Shown here piece after piece: positions 37,620-47,084 of a stretch of 64,000 nt of DNA. Each line of letters opens with the position of its first letter. Within the stretch, counting starts at the first letter, position 1. The stretch comes from an uncultured Prevotellaceae bacterium. Its GTDB lineage: Bacteria; Bacteroidota; Bacteroidia; Bacteroidales; Bacteroidaceae. The notes below the pieces were generated by a model, which saw nothing but the letters and a program-made list of their open reading frames with translations, did not search any database and was not told where the DNA came from. The DNA is taken from the NCBI GenBank assembly GCA_900316985.1, contig ONFE01000028.1, positions 52,695-116,694 of the forward strand. The letters are read 5' to 3'. The translations under genes and the position numbers were made by a program.

Positions 37620-39023
37620 TTACTCATCTACGGAGAAAAGTGGATCTTCCGGCATCACCATCAGCGGTTTCTGCTCATACTCCTTCAGCAGCGTGGAAGA
37701 GACGTACTTCTTGTCGACCACCAGACGGAACATGTATTCGCGGAACCAACGGTCGGTCATAATCAGATAGCCGTTCACACCACTATCGGCGCCCCATGAG
37801 TTCTCCACCTTCCACTTCACGGGCTTGCCCTGACTGTCGAGATCAACGGCTGTCAGCGTCATGGCGTGGGTGGAACCGCTGTCGAAAGTCTCTATGCGCT
37901 GGGCTTTATCCATCGTGAACGTGGTTCCGAAAAGTGAGGCGTAATCGTAGTTGTCGAGATCCAGATAACCGCGCTTGCGGTCGAGCTGTTTACCCACATC
38001 GTAGGAACTGTACAGCTTGCGTCCGTCTTTCAGCTGCGCAATAGCCAACTGCTCAATCTCATCCATCGGTAAATTGAGGTATTTCCAGTTATGGCCGTCG
38101 TAGGTATGGCGGTCGTATTCCACCTCGTATGTCTTGTGATAGGGACGGCGGGGATCGTTCATCACCATCACGAAAGTGCCGTTCAGACTCTCGCCCACCA
38201 CCTCCTTATAGAAAGACTGCGGCGTGTAGGTCTTGGCTTCGGTCATGGGCTTGCCGTCCTTGTTGCGGAAAGCATATTTGAACTCCTTCACGGGTTCGCC
38301 CAAGATAAGGGAGAGCATCCCGTAGATCTCTGTCAGCATCTTGGTCTTCGCCTTCATGAGGGCATCGGAAGAAGAGCCTTTCTGCACCATGTCGCGCAAC
38401 TGCAGCGCCTGTTCGCGGAGCTTGCTCTTGATAACGGCGCGCATTTTGGCCGTATTTTCAGCCGAATAGGTCTCAGGACAAACTTCCGTAGGTACCAGCC
38501 CATACTTCTCAGTAAGGTCGGAGACGCCGCAGAAAGTGCCACCGTCGCCGATGGGACTTTGCAGGAAGAAACGTACACGCAGGTCGTCAATGGGTTTCTT
38601 GCCAGTGTCGATGATACCTTGCAGGAAAAGATTCGCCTTTTCCAACTGGTCATAGAAGAAGAGGTAATCCTGGGAGAACGTGACTTGAAGGGTGTCCTTA
38701 TGCCGCTTGGCGAAATCGGCACGCAGCACATTCAGTCCGCTGAACATCCAGCAACGGCCTGACGATTTCTGGTTCGTAATGCTCTGCTTGGGTGTTTCTA
38801 TACTGAAATGCTTATCGATAGCAAACAGACTCTGCCGCGTACGGGCCAAATCGTCAATATTGTTCGTAGCGATGGCATTGGCCAGAGCCTTCGAAGCAGC
38901 ACCTTTAGGCTGGGCATTTACAATCTCCTGCAACATCTTAGGCGAGATGCCTCCACCCTTTTGCTGTGCGGTAGCGGAAAGGGCAAAAGCCATGGCTACT
39001 ATCAAGTAAAATGTTTTCTTCAT
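37620..39023 (-). CDS. pepC: C1-family aminopeptidase (bleomycin hydrolase/PepC type), exported
   Basis: 467 aa. Signal peptide MKKTFYLIVAMAFALSATAQ. The papain-like catalytic Cys lies in NQKSSGRCWMFSGLN (about residue 92), His in STHAMTLTAVD (about 396) and Asn in VENSWGADSG (about 418). The C1B blocks match PepC. Unlike cytoplasmic PepC it has a leader, so it likely acts in the periplasm or at the surface on peptides. A promoter (CAAAGATA on the plus strand at 39048-39055) lies 25 nt upstream. Confidence 0.92.
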   Translation of the reverse strand: MKKTFYLIVAMAFALSATAQQKGGGISPKMLQEIVNAQPKGAASKALANAIATNNIDDLARTRQSLFAIDKHFSIETPKQSITNQKSSGRCWMFSGLNVLRADFAKRHKDTLQVTFSQDYLFFYDQLEKANLFLQGIIDTGKKPIDDLRVRFFLQSPIGDGGTFCGVSDLTEKYGLVPTEVCPETYSAENTAKMRAVIKSKLREQALQLRDMVQKGSSSDALMKAKTKMLTEIYGMLSLILGEPVKEFKYAFRNKDGKPMTEAKTYTPQSFYKEVVGESLNGTFVMVMNDPRRPYHKTYEVEYDRHTYDGHNWKYLNLPMDEIEQLAIAQLKDGRKLYSSYDVGKQLDRKRGYLDLDNYDYASLFGTTFTMDKAQRIETFDSGSTHAMTLTAVDLDSQGKPVKWKVENSWGADSGVNGYLIMTDRWFREYMFRLVVDKKYVSSTLLKEYEQKPLMVMPEDPLFSVDE

Positions 39024-39047
39024 GGGTAAAGTTTATATTTTGCTCGC

Positions 39048-39055
39048 CAAAGATA
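39048..39055 (-). promoter_or_regulatory. Promoter -7 box of pepC
   Basis: Minus-strand TATCTTTG (39055-39048), divergent from the dxs promoter. Confidence 0.65.
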
Positions 39056-39128
39056 GCAATTTTATTTGGTTTACGCAACAAGAAAGGAGAAAAAAGAGTT
39101 TTTGCTTGGTACATATTTAATTTTTAAT

Positions 39129-39137
39129 TACCTTTGT
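39129..39137 (+). promoter_or_regulatory. Promoter -7 box of the dxs-trkA-trkH run
   Basis: TACCTTTGT at 39129-39137. Because it lies inside the longest open frame, it argues for the GTG start at 39156. Confidence 0.65.
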
Positions 39138-39155
39138 ACGCACATATTTACAAAA

Positions 39156-41051
39156 GTGGAAGAAAAGAAATTCAATATACTGAACAACATCAAAGACCCG
39201 ATAGACTTGCGGAAACTAACGGTGGATGAACTGCCACAGCTCTGCAATGAACTGCGCGAGGACATCGTGCAGGAGCTTTCGGTGAACCCCGGTCATCTGG
39301 CTTCCAGCCTGGGCGTAGTGGAGATTACGGTGGCTTTGCACTATGTCTTCAACACCCCTGAAGACCGCATCGTATGGGATGTAGGCCATCAGGCTTACGG
39401 CCATAAGATTCTCACCGGAAGAAGGGAACAGTTCAAGACCAACCGCAAACTGCACGGCATCATGCCCTTCCCCTCTCCACTGGAAAGCGAATACGACACT
39501 TTCACCTGCGGACACGCATCCAACAGCATTTCAGCTGCCTTGGGAATGGCGGTGGCAGCAAGCAGCAGCAAAGACTCCCGGAGAAGAGTGGTGGCCGTCA
39601 TCGGCGACGGTGCCATGAGCGGCGGACTTGCTTTCGAAGGACTCAACAATGCTTCTTCATCGCCCAACGACCTGCTCATCATCCTCAACGACAACAATAT
39701 GTCGATAGACCGTTCGGTGGGAGGCATGAAAGAATATCTCATCAACCTCAACACCAACGAGACCTATAACCGTCTGCGCTACAAAGCCTCAAGATGGCTC
39801 AACCGCAAGGGCTATCTGGAAGAAGACCGGCGTAAGGGACTCATCCGTCTCAGCAATGCCTTGAAGAGCGCCATCTCTCATCAGCAGAACATCTTTGAGG
39901 GTATGAACATCCGTTACTTCGGACCGTTCAACGGACATGATGTGAAGGAGCTGGTAAGACTGCTCCGACAACTGAAGGACATGAAAGGCCCTAAGATGCT
40001 CCATCTGCACACGCAGAAAGGACATGGCTACAAACCCGCTGAGAATGAGGCTACTATCTGGCATGCACCAGGTAAGTTTGATGTGGATACCGGTGAGCGT
40101 ATCTGTGAAGAGTGTGACAACCAGCCCCCCAAGTTCCAGAAGGTGTTCGGTGAGACGCTGCTGGAACTGGCTGAGCAGAATCCGCGTATCGTAGGGGTCA
40201 CACCTGCCATGCCTACCGGATGTTCCATGAACATCATGATGGAGAAAATGCCTAAGCGCACCTTCGACGTGGGTATTGCCGAAGGCCATGCCGTGACGTT
40301 CTCCGGCGGAATGGCAAAAGACGGACTGCAGCCCTTCTGCAATATCTATAGCGCTTTTGCACAACGTGCCTACGACAATATTATCCATGACGTGGCCATT
40401 CTGAATCTGCCCGTTGTCATCTGTCTTGACCGCGCCGGACTGGTAGGTGAAGACGGAGCCACGCATCACGGGGCATTCGATCTGGCAGCCCTGCGTCCGA
40501 TTCCGAATATCACCATCTCCTCACCGATGGATGAGCACGAACTGCGCCGGCTGATGTACACAGCCCAATTACCTGGAAAGGGCACATTCGTCATCCGTTA
40601 CCCCCGAGGCAAAGGTGTTCAGGTGAACTGGCGCTGTCCCCTGGAAGAGGTAAAAGTGGGCACTGGCCGGAAAATCCGTGACGGAAAAGACCTGGCCATT
40701 CTCTCCATAGGCCCTGTCGGCAACACCGTGGAAGAGGCGATTGAGGATATGGTGAAGACCGGGACATCCCAACTCCCTGCCCATTATGACATGCGCTTTC
40801 TGAAGCCCCTCGATGAGGCCATATTGAAAGAGGTCGGCGAACACTTCAGCCGCATCATCACCGTGGAAGACGGCGTGAAGAACGGCGGACTGGGCTCTGC
40901 CGTGCTGGAATGGATGAATGACCACGGATATCATCCGCAGATTACCCGTCTGGGACTTCCCGATGAGTTTGTGGAACACGGTACTGTGGAAGAACTTCAG
41001 CACATCGTGGGCATTGACAAGGAGGCTATCCTCGCGGCCATTAACAAATAA
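39156..41051 (+). CDS. dxs: 1-Deoxy-D-xylulose-5-phosphate synthase
   Basis: 631 aa from GTG 39156 ([20 protein letters not shown]). Upstream in-frame codons precede the promoter. Visible: [19 protein letters not shown], the ThDP motif ([17 protein letters not shown] ... ILNDNNMSI), [17 protein letters not shown] and [17 protein letters not shown]. It makes DXP from pyruvate and glyceraldehyde-3-phosphate at the head of the MEP isoprenoid path. The TrkA and TrkH genes follow with 12- and 14-bp gaps, so they share transcription. Confidence 0.95.
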   Translation: MEEKKFNILNNIKDPIDLRKLTVDELPQLCNELREDIVQELSVNPGHLASSLGVVEITVALHYVFNTPEDRIVWDVGHQAYGHKILTGRREQFKTNRKLHGIMPFPSPLESEYDTFTCGHASNSISAALGMAVAASSSKDSRRRVVAVIGDGAMSGGLAFEGLNNASSSPNDLLIILNDNNMSIDRSVGGMKEYLINLNTNETYNRLRYKASRWLNRKGYLEEDRRKGLIRLSNALKSAISHQQNIFEGMNIRYFGPFNGHDVKELVRLLRQLKDMKGPKMLHLHTQKGHGYKPAENEATIWHAPGKFDVDTGERICEECDNQPPKFQKVFGETLLELAEQNPRIVGVTPAMPTGCSMNIMMEKMPKRTFDVGIAEGHAVTFSGGMAKDGLQPFCNIYSAFAQRAYDNIIHDVAILNLPVVICLDRAGLVGEDGATHHGAFDLAALRPIPNITISSPMDEHELRRLMYTAQLPGKGTFVIRYPRGKGVQVNWRCPLEEVKVGTGRKIRDGKDLAILSIGPVGNTVEEAIEDMVKTGTSQLPAHYDMRFLKPLDEAILKEVGEHFSRIITVEDGVKNGGLGSAVLEWMNDHGYHPQITRLGLPDEFVEHGTVEELQHIVGIDKEAILAAINK

Positions 41052-41063
41052 TAATCAAGCATT

Positions 41064-42407
41064 ATGAAAATCATCATCTCTGGCGCCTATGCCATCGGAA
41101 CGCATCTGGCAAAGCTGCTCTCGCGAAACAATCAGGACACCGTGCTGATTGACGACGATGAGGAGCGCTTGCTGAATGTATCGAGCGACCATGACCTGCT
41201 CACCATCAACGATGACCCGTCACGTATCTCCACCATGGAAGAAGCCGGTGTGAAGAATGCCGATCTCTATATCGCCGTGACGCCCGACCAGAGTCTGAAT
41301 ATCAGCACCTGTATCATGGCTAAGGCAATGGGAGCCAAACGAACGGTGGCCAAGGTGGACAACTACGAATACATTGATCCCAAACTCGACGGATTCTTCG
41401 AGCGCGTCGGTATCACCTCGCTGATCTATCCGGAAAACCTGGCGGCCAAAGAAATCGCCAACGGGCTGAAGATGTCGTGGGTACGCCAGCGTTGGGATGT
41501 CCACGATGGTGCCCTCGTGATGCTGGGTATCAAACTCCGCGAGACCTGCGAGATTCTCAATGAACCGCTCAAGGATCTCTGCAAGCCGGAGAGTCCTTAT
41601 CATATCGTAGCCATCAAACGAGGCGATGAGACGATCATCCCTCGAGGTGACGATGAACTGAAGATTTATGACCTGGCCTACTTCATGACCACCCGCAACT
41701 ATATTCCCTATATCCGCAAGATTGTGGGAAAAGAGCATTATGTGGACGTGAAAAACGTCATGATGATGGGCGGTGGAGAAACGGCTGTGCGTGCCGTGGC
41801 GATGATGCCTGAATATATGGATTGCAAAATCCTGGAGATGGATGAGCAGCGCTGCCTGAAATTGAACGATCTCGTGGATACCGACCGTGTGATGGTCATC
41901 AACGGAGACGGACGCGATATGCAGTTGCTACTGGAAGAGGGCGTGAAGAATACACAGGCCTTCGTAGCCCTGACGGGTAATGCCGAGACCAATATCCTGG
42001 CCTGTCTGACAGCCAAGCGCATGGGTGTCCGCAAGACCGTGGCAATGGTAGAGAATATGGACTATGTGGCAATGGCAGAAAGTCTTGACATCGGCACCAT
42101 CGTCAACAAGAAGGCCATGGCTGCCAGTGCCATCTACCAGATGATGCTCGATGAGGATGTCCACAACATCCGTTTCCTGATGACGGCCAATGCAGACGTC
42201 GCCGAATTCACGGCCCAGCAGGGATCAAAGGTGACCAAGAAGAAAGTCTTCGAACTGGGACTTCCCAAGGGAGCCACCATCGGCGGACTGGTACGCCACG
42301 GACAGGGACAACTTGTTAGTGGCGGTACGCAGATTGAAGCCGGCGATATCGTTGTGGTGTTCTGCCACGACCTGAATATGGAGAAGATAGAGAAGTTCTT
42401 TAAGTGA
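41064..42407 (+). CDS. trkA: Trk potassium uptake regulator TrkA
   Basis: 447 aa, built as two tandem RCK halves. The first begins MKIIISGAYAIGTHLAKLLS (Rossmann, residues 1-20, with a slightly degenerate GxYxIG). The second begins VMMMGGGETAVRAVAMM at about 232. Each is followed by a TrkA-C domain (about 145-220 and 375-447). It binds NAD(H)/ATP and gates the TrkH channel encoded next. Cytoplasmic, membrane-associated. Confidence 0.94.
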   Translation: MKIIISGAYAIGTHLAKLLSRNNQDTVLIDDDEERLLNVSSDHDLLTINDDPSRISTMEEAGVKNADLYIAVTPDQSLNISTCIMAKAMGAKRTVAKVDNYEYIDPKLDGFFERVGITSLIYPENLAAKEIANGLKMSWVRQRWDVHDGALVMLGIKLRETCEILNEPLKDLCKPESPYHIVAIKRGDETIIPRGDDELKIYDLAYFMTTRNYIPYIRKIVGKEHYVDVKNVMMMGGGETAVRAVAMMPEYMDCKILEMDEQRCLKLNDLVDTDRVMVINGDGRDMQLLLEEGVKNTQAFVALTGNAETNILACLTAKRMGVRKTVAMVENMDYVAMAESLDIGTIVNKKAMAASAIYQMMLDEDVHNIRFLMTANADVAEFTAQQGSKVTKKKVFELGLPKGATIGGLVRHGQGQLVSGGTQIEAGDIVVVFCHDLNMEKIEKFFK

Positions 42408-42421
42408 TAAAGTGAAGAGCC

Positions 42422-43879
42422 ATGATTAACTATAAGCTGCTATACAAGATTCTGGGGTCATTGCTTCTGCTGGAGGCAATGTTCATCCTGGTGTGTATCG
42501 GTGTGTCACTCTTCTACCACGAGGACGACATCATGGCTTTCGCCATCACGCTGGTCATTATGTTCATCGGAGCCATTGTGTTGCGGTTTATGGGACGTAA
42601 TGCCGACAATGCCTTAGGCCGACGTGATGCCTATCTGCTGGTGACGCTCACCTGGGTCATATTCAGTCTGTTCGGTTCCTTCCCCTTCTCCATCAGCGGC
42701 TATATTCCGAATTTCACCAATGCTTTCTTCGAGACGATTTCCGGATTCACCACGACGGGTGCCTCCATCATCGATGAAGTGGAAGTGCTGCCTCACGGAC
42801 TGCTCTTCTGGCGTTCCATGACGCAGTGGATTGGCGGATTGGGAATCGTGTTCTTCACCATCGCCATTCTTCCTTCCATGGTAGGCGGAACCGTGAAAGT
42901 GTTTGCCGCCGAGGCCACGGGACCTATACGTGCCAAGATGCACCCGCGCCTCAGTACCACGGCCAAATGGATCTGGAGTATCTATCTTATCCTGACCATC
43001 GGTTGCGGCGTGATGTTCTATCTGGGCGGTATGGATGTTTTCGACAGCATGAACTATTCGATGACCGTCACCGCTACAGGCGGCTTTGCCACCCACAGTG
43101 AATCCACGGGATACTACCATAGTTCCTTCATCGACTATACGGCCATCATCTTCATGTTCCTTTCCGGAATCAGCTTCACGATGCTCTATGCGATGATCTT
43201 CAAGGGGCGCATCAAGCAGTTCTTCAAGAATACGGAACTGAAACTCTACTGTCTGCTGATTGTCGTAGCCACGACGGTTATCACTTATTTCCTGCTCAGA
43301 TACAACGAATACACCCTGAACGAAGCCATCAAAAACGCACTGTTCCAAGTGGTTTCCTTCATCACCACGACAGGTGTCTTCAATGACGATGCAGCCAAAT
43401 GGCATCATATCACCTGGGTGGTACTCAGTGTATGCATGTTCTTTGGCGGATGTGCCGGCAGTACGGCGGGAGGCTTCAAGTGCGTCCGTGGCGTCATGGT
43501 ACTGAAAATCGTGCAGAACGAACTTAAACATATCCTCCATCCCAAAGCCGTTCTTCCTGTGAAGGTAAACGGCACCAGCGTTGCCTATGGTCAGCAAATG
43601 ACATTGATGGCCTTCTTCGCCGCCTATTTCATGCTGGCACTCGTATCCTATTTCATCATGATCCTGGCGGGTGTGGACAGCACGAACTCCTTCACCATTG
43701 CACTGAGTTGCGCCAGCAACGTAGGTCCTACACTAGGACTGGAAATCGGCCCGACCATGTCATGGGACGTCCTTCCCGACATTGTGAAGTGGCTCCTTTC
43801 CCTGCTGATGCTGATGGGACGTCTTGAAATCTTCGGCGTGGTGGTTCTTTTCACCCCGTCATTCTGGCGCGACAATTAG
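42422..43879 (+). CDS. trkH: Trk/Ktr potassium transporter membrane subunit
   Basis: 485 aa with about 10 hydrophobic spans. The four pore-loop selectivity motifs are visible: SGFTTTGAS (P1), TATGGFATHS (P2), FITTTGVFN (P3) and SCASNVGPTLGLEIG (P4). This is the K+ channel-like subunit that works with TrkA encoded 14 bp upstream. Confidence 0.95.
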   Translation: MINYKLLYKILGSLLLLEAMFILVCIGVSLFYHEDDIMAFAITLVIMFIGAIVLRFMGRNADNALGRRDAYLLVTLTWVIFSLFGSFPFSISGYIPNFTNAFFETISGFTTTGASIIDEVEVLPHGLLFWRSMTQWIGGLGIVFFTIAILPSMVGGTVKVFAAEATGPIRAKMHPRLSTTAKWIWSIYLILTIGCGVMFYLGGMDVFDSMNYSMTVTATGGFATHSESTGYYHSSFIDYTAIIFMFLSGISFTMLYAMIFKGRIKQFFKNTELKLYCLLIVVATTVITYFLLRYNEYTLNEAIKNALFQVVSFITTTGVFNDDAAKWHHITWVVLSVCMFFGGCAGSTAGGFKCVRGVMVLKIVQNELKHILHPKAVLPVKVNGTSVAYGQQMTLMAFFAAYFMLALVSYFIMILAGVDSTNSFTIALSCASNVGPTLGLEIGPTMSWDVLPDIVKWLLSLLMLMGRLEIFGVVVLFTPSFWRDN

Positions 43880-43918
43880 ACATGGCGACTACATTAACTA
43901 TAACTATATAATAAAATT

Positions 43919-44881
43919 ATGCAACCCATTAAATTTCAACCGCTGCTGAAACAGACACTATGGGGCGGCGACAAGATTGTTACATTCAAGCACCTTGACT
44001 CCCTGTTGGAGAACGTGGGAGAAAGCTGGGAAATTTCAGGAGTAAAAGACAATGAGACCATTGTAAAAGAAGGTCCGCTGAAGGGCAAAAGCCTCAACGA
44101 GGTAGTTGCCGAACTGAAGGACAGGCTCGTGGGCAAGGAGAACTACCAGCGCTTTGGAGATGAGTTTCCGCTGCTCATCAAGTTTATCGATGCCCGTCAG
44201 GATTTATCCATCCAGGTACACCCTAACGACGAAATTGCCCATAAGCAGGGAAAGCCCCGCGGCAAAACGGAAATGTGGTATCTGATGGAATCAGAACCGG
44301 GCGCAAAACTCTATTGCGGACTGAAAAAACAGATTACTCCCGATCAATACAAGGAAATGGTGGATAACGACACCATCTGCGATGCCCTGGCTCAGTATGA
44401 GGTGAAGGAAGGCGATTGCTTCTTCCTGCCCGCAGGCCGCATCCACGCCATAGGTCCCGGATGCTTCCTGGCAGAAATCCAGCAGACTTCGGATGTCACC
44501 TACCGCATCTATGACTACAAGCGTAAGGACAAGAACGGTAACTATCGTGAGCTGCATACCAAACTGGCCGCCGAAAGTATCAACTATCAGGTGGAAAACG
44601 ATTACCGCACCCATTATGTGGGACGTCTGAACAAAGGTGTTTCATTGGTGCAATGCCCCTATTTCTGTACGGCTGTATATGACCTTAACGAGCCGATGAC
44701 GCTCGACTATTCAGAACTCGACTCTTTTGTGATTCTGATTGGCTTGAAGGGTGAAGGGAAAATCATCGACAACGAAGGCAACGAGGTAAGCATCATGGCA
44801 GGTGACACCTTACTCATCCCCGCCACTACCGAGACGCTCAGCGTCAGCGGAACCGTCAAGTTTCTCGAAACTTACATTTAA
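43919..44881 (+). CDS. manA: Mannose-6-phosphate isomerase (type I)
   Basis: 320 aa, the short bacterial form. Zinc ligands appear in LSIQVHPNDEIAH (Gln, His) and KTEMWYLMESEPGA (Glu), with the later His in FFLPAGRIHAIGPG. It interconverts fructose-6-P and mannose-6-P for GDP-mannose and mannan use. Its last 72 nt overlap the convergent DUF4435 gene. Confidence 0.93.
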   Translation: MQPIKFQPLLKQTLWGGDKIVTFKHLDSLLENVGESWEISGVKDNETIVKEGPLKGKSLNEVVAELKDRLVGKENYQRFGDEFPLLIKFIDARQDLSIQVHPNDEIAHKQGKPRGKTEMWYLMESEPGAKLYCGLKKQITPDQYKEMVDNDTICDALAQYEVKEGDCFFLPAGRIHAIGPGCFLAEIQQTSDVTYRIYDYKRKDKNGNYRELHTKLAAESINYQVENDYRTHYVGRLNKGVSLVQCPYFCTAVYDLNEPMTLDYSELDSFVILIGLKGEGKIIDNEGNEVSIMAGDTLLIPATTETLSVSGTVKFLETYI

Positions 44882-45907
44882 CAATCGCTCGGTATCCTGC
44901 TGGATACGGCGGAACGCATCACACTGGACATAGCCCATGTTCTTCTTGAGCATCTGGACAATGTCCTGTGTGCTGTGGTTGTAGCACGACAGTTCATTAT
45001 GCATCTGCGTAGAATGGCGGCTTTGATAGCGAATCTCCTGCTCACGGTCGCGCACCAGTTTCGTACAAACCTTCTGCATCACGGGTACCACGACCTTATC
45101 AAACAAATGATGGCCTTGTATATATAAATAGGTGGTCTGCGGAGTCACGCCCAATTCTTCCAGAAGTTCCCGCTTTAAAGCCAGATAGCTCTCTTTGGCA
45201 TCGGGGTATTGACGTTGCAGCCATCCCACCTTCTTAAAGACCTTATTCCGTATATTCTGAATAGCCCCCAGCGGGTTGCTAAGCGTAAAACCGCCCAGTT
45301 CAATGGTACGGTTGAAATCGGTAATGGTGAAATTGCCATAGATAGGACGCCGATAGTGCCAGATACTCCATACAAAGAGCGGGAAAATGGCTTCGGAATA
45401 AAGACTGAGCCACTCTTCAAAATCAAAGATACGATGGTCATTGAGTGTCACCATCACCGCCACGTTATGCAAGGAAGGAGCATAGCACTGCAGATTCTCA
45501 ATGGAATAGGCGTAGGTATGGAGCACGTAGGGACTCTCACACACCTTCCGGGAAGTCTCCGTGGCCCCTTTGATCAGGTAGTCATAGTCGGCATCCACAC
45601 AGGCAATCATCGAAGGCCCCAGCATATCTCTCTCCTCTTTCCTCTCTCCTCTTTCCTCTTTCCTCTCCTTAAACACCAGATTCATCAGCACCGATTTCTT
45701 GCCGCGTTCCAAGGTCCTGTGGGAAGGCAGCATCACCTCAAAATACCGTTTATCATTCTCGTATGGGGAAAGGACGGTGCGCCAGAACAGAATATCATCA
45801 TAGCTCTCCACGTAGGCCACAATTTTCTTACGTGCATTCTTAGAGCGCAGCCTGTTGGCCGCCTCCAGATATTGAGATGATATGTTGCCTGTCAGTCGCT
45901 TAGCCAT
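44810..45907 (-). CDS. DUF4435 protein, TOPRIM-like partner of the AAA ATPase
   Basis: 365 aa from the ATG at 45907 (MAKRLTGNISSQYLEAANRL). Sequence upstream of this ATG is a spacer of repeats. VAYVESYDDILFWR (Glu34, Asp37/38) and IACVDADYDYL (Asp105, Asp107, Asp109) fit the acidic pattern of TOPRIM nucleases. Between them lies KERKEERGERKEER, coded by a dispersed purine repeat. The gene follows an AAA ATPase gene by 44 bp. The pair resembles an OLD-family ATPase-nuclease split in two, hence a likely phage-defence role (inference). Its 3' end overlaps manA by 72 nt. Confidence 0.75.
   Translation of the reverse strand: MAKRLTGNISSQYLEAANRLRSKNARKKIVAYVESYDDILFWRTVLSPYENDKRYFEVMLPSHRTLERGKKSVLMNLVFKERKEERGERKEERDMLGPSMIACVDADYDYLIKGATETSRKVCESPYVLHTYAYSIENLQCYAPSLHNVAVMVTLNDHRIFDFEEWLSLYSEAIFPLFVWSIWHYRRPIYGNFTITDFNRTIELGGFTLSNPLGAIQNIRNKVFKKVGWLQRQYPDAKESYLALKRELLEELGVTPQTTYLYIQGHHLFDKVVVPVMQKVCTKLVRDREQEIRYQSRHSTQMHNELSCYNHSTQDIVQMLKKNMGYVQCDAFRRIQQDTERLLNVSFEKLDGSADAERLGSGGDE
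45627..45670. repeat. Purine/pyrimidine dispersed repeat inside the DUF4435 gene
   Basis: CTCTCCTCTTTCCTCTCTCC and more on the plus strand, translated as Lys/Glu/Arg repeats. Same family as in sprA (34941-35030). Confidence 0.8.
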
Positions 45908-45950
45908 ACCAGAAACCAGAAACTTGAAACCAGAAACTTGAAACCTGAAC
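45908..45950. repeat. TTTCAAGTTTCTG dispersed repeat as gene spacer
   Basis: The minus strand has two to three units of GGTTTCAAGTTTCTG between the AAA and DUF4435 genes. A related copy lies at 35130-35160. Confidence 0.8.
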
Positions 45951-45951
45951 C

Positions 45952-46758
45952 TTACAAATCCGTAATATCCGACACTTCTGTCACACGGTCCATCCATCCG
46001 TTCATGATGACGGCCGGACTATGGGTTGTCAAGATAATCTGTACATTGGGATTCAGGTCGAGAATGGTCTCTATGAGCCGTTGCTGCCACTCGATGTGAA
46101 GACTCACTTCCGGCTCATCCATAAACAGCACGTATGGCAGATTGTTCTCCACCAGCACCGTTAACAGGATGACCAGCATCTGCTTCTCACCGCTGGAGAG
46201 CTGATAGGGCACCAGCGTCTCACCAATCTGCGAGAAGCGGATTTCATTCTCCGTACGTACAATCTTCTTGCCCGTATCCTTGAACAGATCATCGATAATG
46301 TCCTGAAACTTTGTCTTGGCAGCCGAAAACTCCTGCGCTGCCTGCAAGTTGCCTTTCTGCAGCTCCTCGATGATCAGGTTGCCGATATTCACCTGATAAT
46401 CCAGATACTTCCGCTGCAGCTTATACAACTGCCAGTCCAGTTCCGTGGCCAGACTCATATCCATACGGCTGATGGTGTCGGAATTCACCAGCGGGCGGTC
46501 GAACGAGCGAATCACGTCAAACCTGATATGCGTGGCATCGGCAGGTACCGTCTTGATATGTACCCCCTTGAGCAGATGGTTCAGGATGTCGCCTTTGTTG
46601 TCCACACTCTTCACCACCTTATTTAATATGGTGCTCTTTCCCACGCCATTGATACCACTCAGGATATTCACCTGGCGGTCCAGATTCCAGATCACGTGCC
46701 GCCTGCCGCTCCAAAGGGAGTCGATCTCAATCTGTTCGATATATTCCGCGTACTTCAT
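45952..46758 (-). CDS. AAA/ABC-type ATPase (OLD-like)
   Basis: 268 aa from the ATG at 46758 (MKYAEYIEQIEIDSLW). Walker A LSGINGVGKSTILN (about residues 33-46), ABC-type signature YQLSSGEKQMLVIL, Walker B YVLFMDEPEVSLHIEWQ and the switch His in ILTTHSPAV. This is the compact OLD/RecF-like fold without its own TOPRIM domain, which seems to be supplied by the DUF4435 protein downstream. Promoter TATCTTTG at 46786-46779. Confidence 0.85.
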   Translation of the reverse strand: MKYAEYIEQIEIDSLWSGRRHVIWNLDRQVNILSGINGVGKSTILNKVVKSVDNKGDILNHLLKGVHIKTVPADATHIRFDVIRSFDRPLVNSDTISRMDMSLATELDWQLYKLQRKYLDYQVNIGNLIIEELQKGNLQAAQEFSAAKTKFQDIIDDLFKDTGKKIVRTENEIRFSQIGETLVPYQLSSGEKQMLVILLTVLVENNLPYVLFMDEPEVSLHIEWQQRLIETILDLNPNVQIILTTHSPAVIMNGWMDRVTEVSDITDL

Positions 46759-46778
46759 AAGCCTGTAGATTTTCGCTA

Positions 46779-46786
46779 CAAAGATA
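46779..46786 (-). promoter_or_regulatory. Promoter -7 box of the AAA/DUF4435 pair
   Basis: Minus-strand TATCTTTG (46786-46779), 20 nt before the ATG. Confidence 0.6.
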
Positions 46787-47084
46787 TAAAAAAATATCAT
46801 TTATCATTTATCATTCATCAATTTATTTGCATCCCCCTATGGAAATTTTGGATAAATGAATACATCACATCCCACATCCGCATACCATCATGAACGTGGG
46901 AAAGTGCATAATTCTTGGATAAAACCTGCACTTTCAGGGTATTCTTTACCGAAATACCACATTTATGGTATGGCAAATGCACCAAATGTGCGATAATTTT
47001 GCAGCTGAAATCGTCGTAACTTTGCAACGTCAAAACAAATAATTGGCACTACAAAGATTATTAACGATTTAAAACAATAAGATT
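46787..47084. promoter_or_regulatory. Region upstream of metY with nested dyads and two promoter boxes
   Basis: Inverted repeats: GAAAGTGCA (46900-46908) with TGCACTTTC (46927-46935); GGTATT with AATACC (about 46938-46958); ATACCA with TGGTAT (about 46954-46971). Then TAATTTTGC (46994-47002) and TAACTTTGC (47017-47025), both plus strand. As the boxes lie downstream of the dyads, these are more likely DNA operator sites than a leader RNA. Confidence 0.5.

Noticed and set aside
46895-47025. SAM-type riboswitch before metY
   Set aside because: The promoter boxes lie downstream of the dyads, so the dyads are unlikely to be in the mRNA, and no known riboswitch core is visible.
46818-47033. 71-codon minus frame upstream of metY
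   Set aside because: It runs through the dyads and both promoter boxes and shows no family resemblance.
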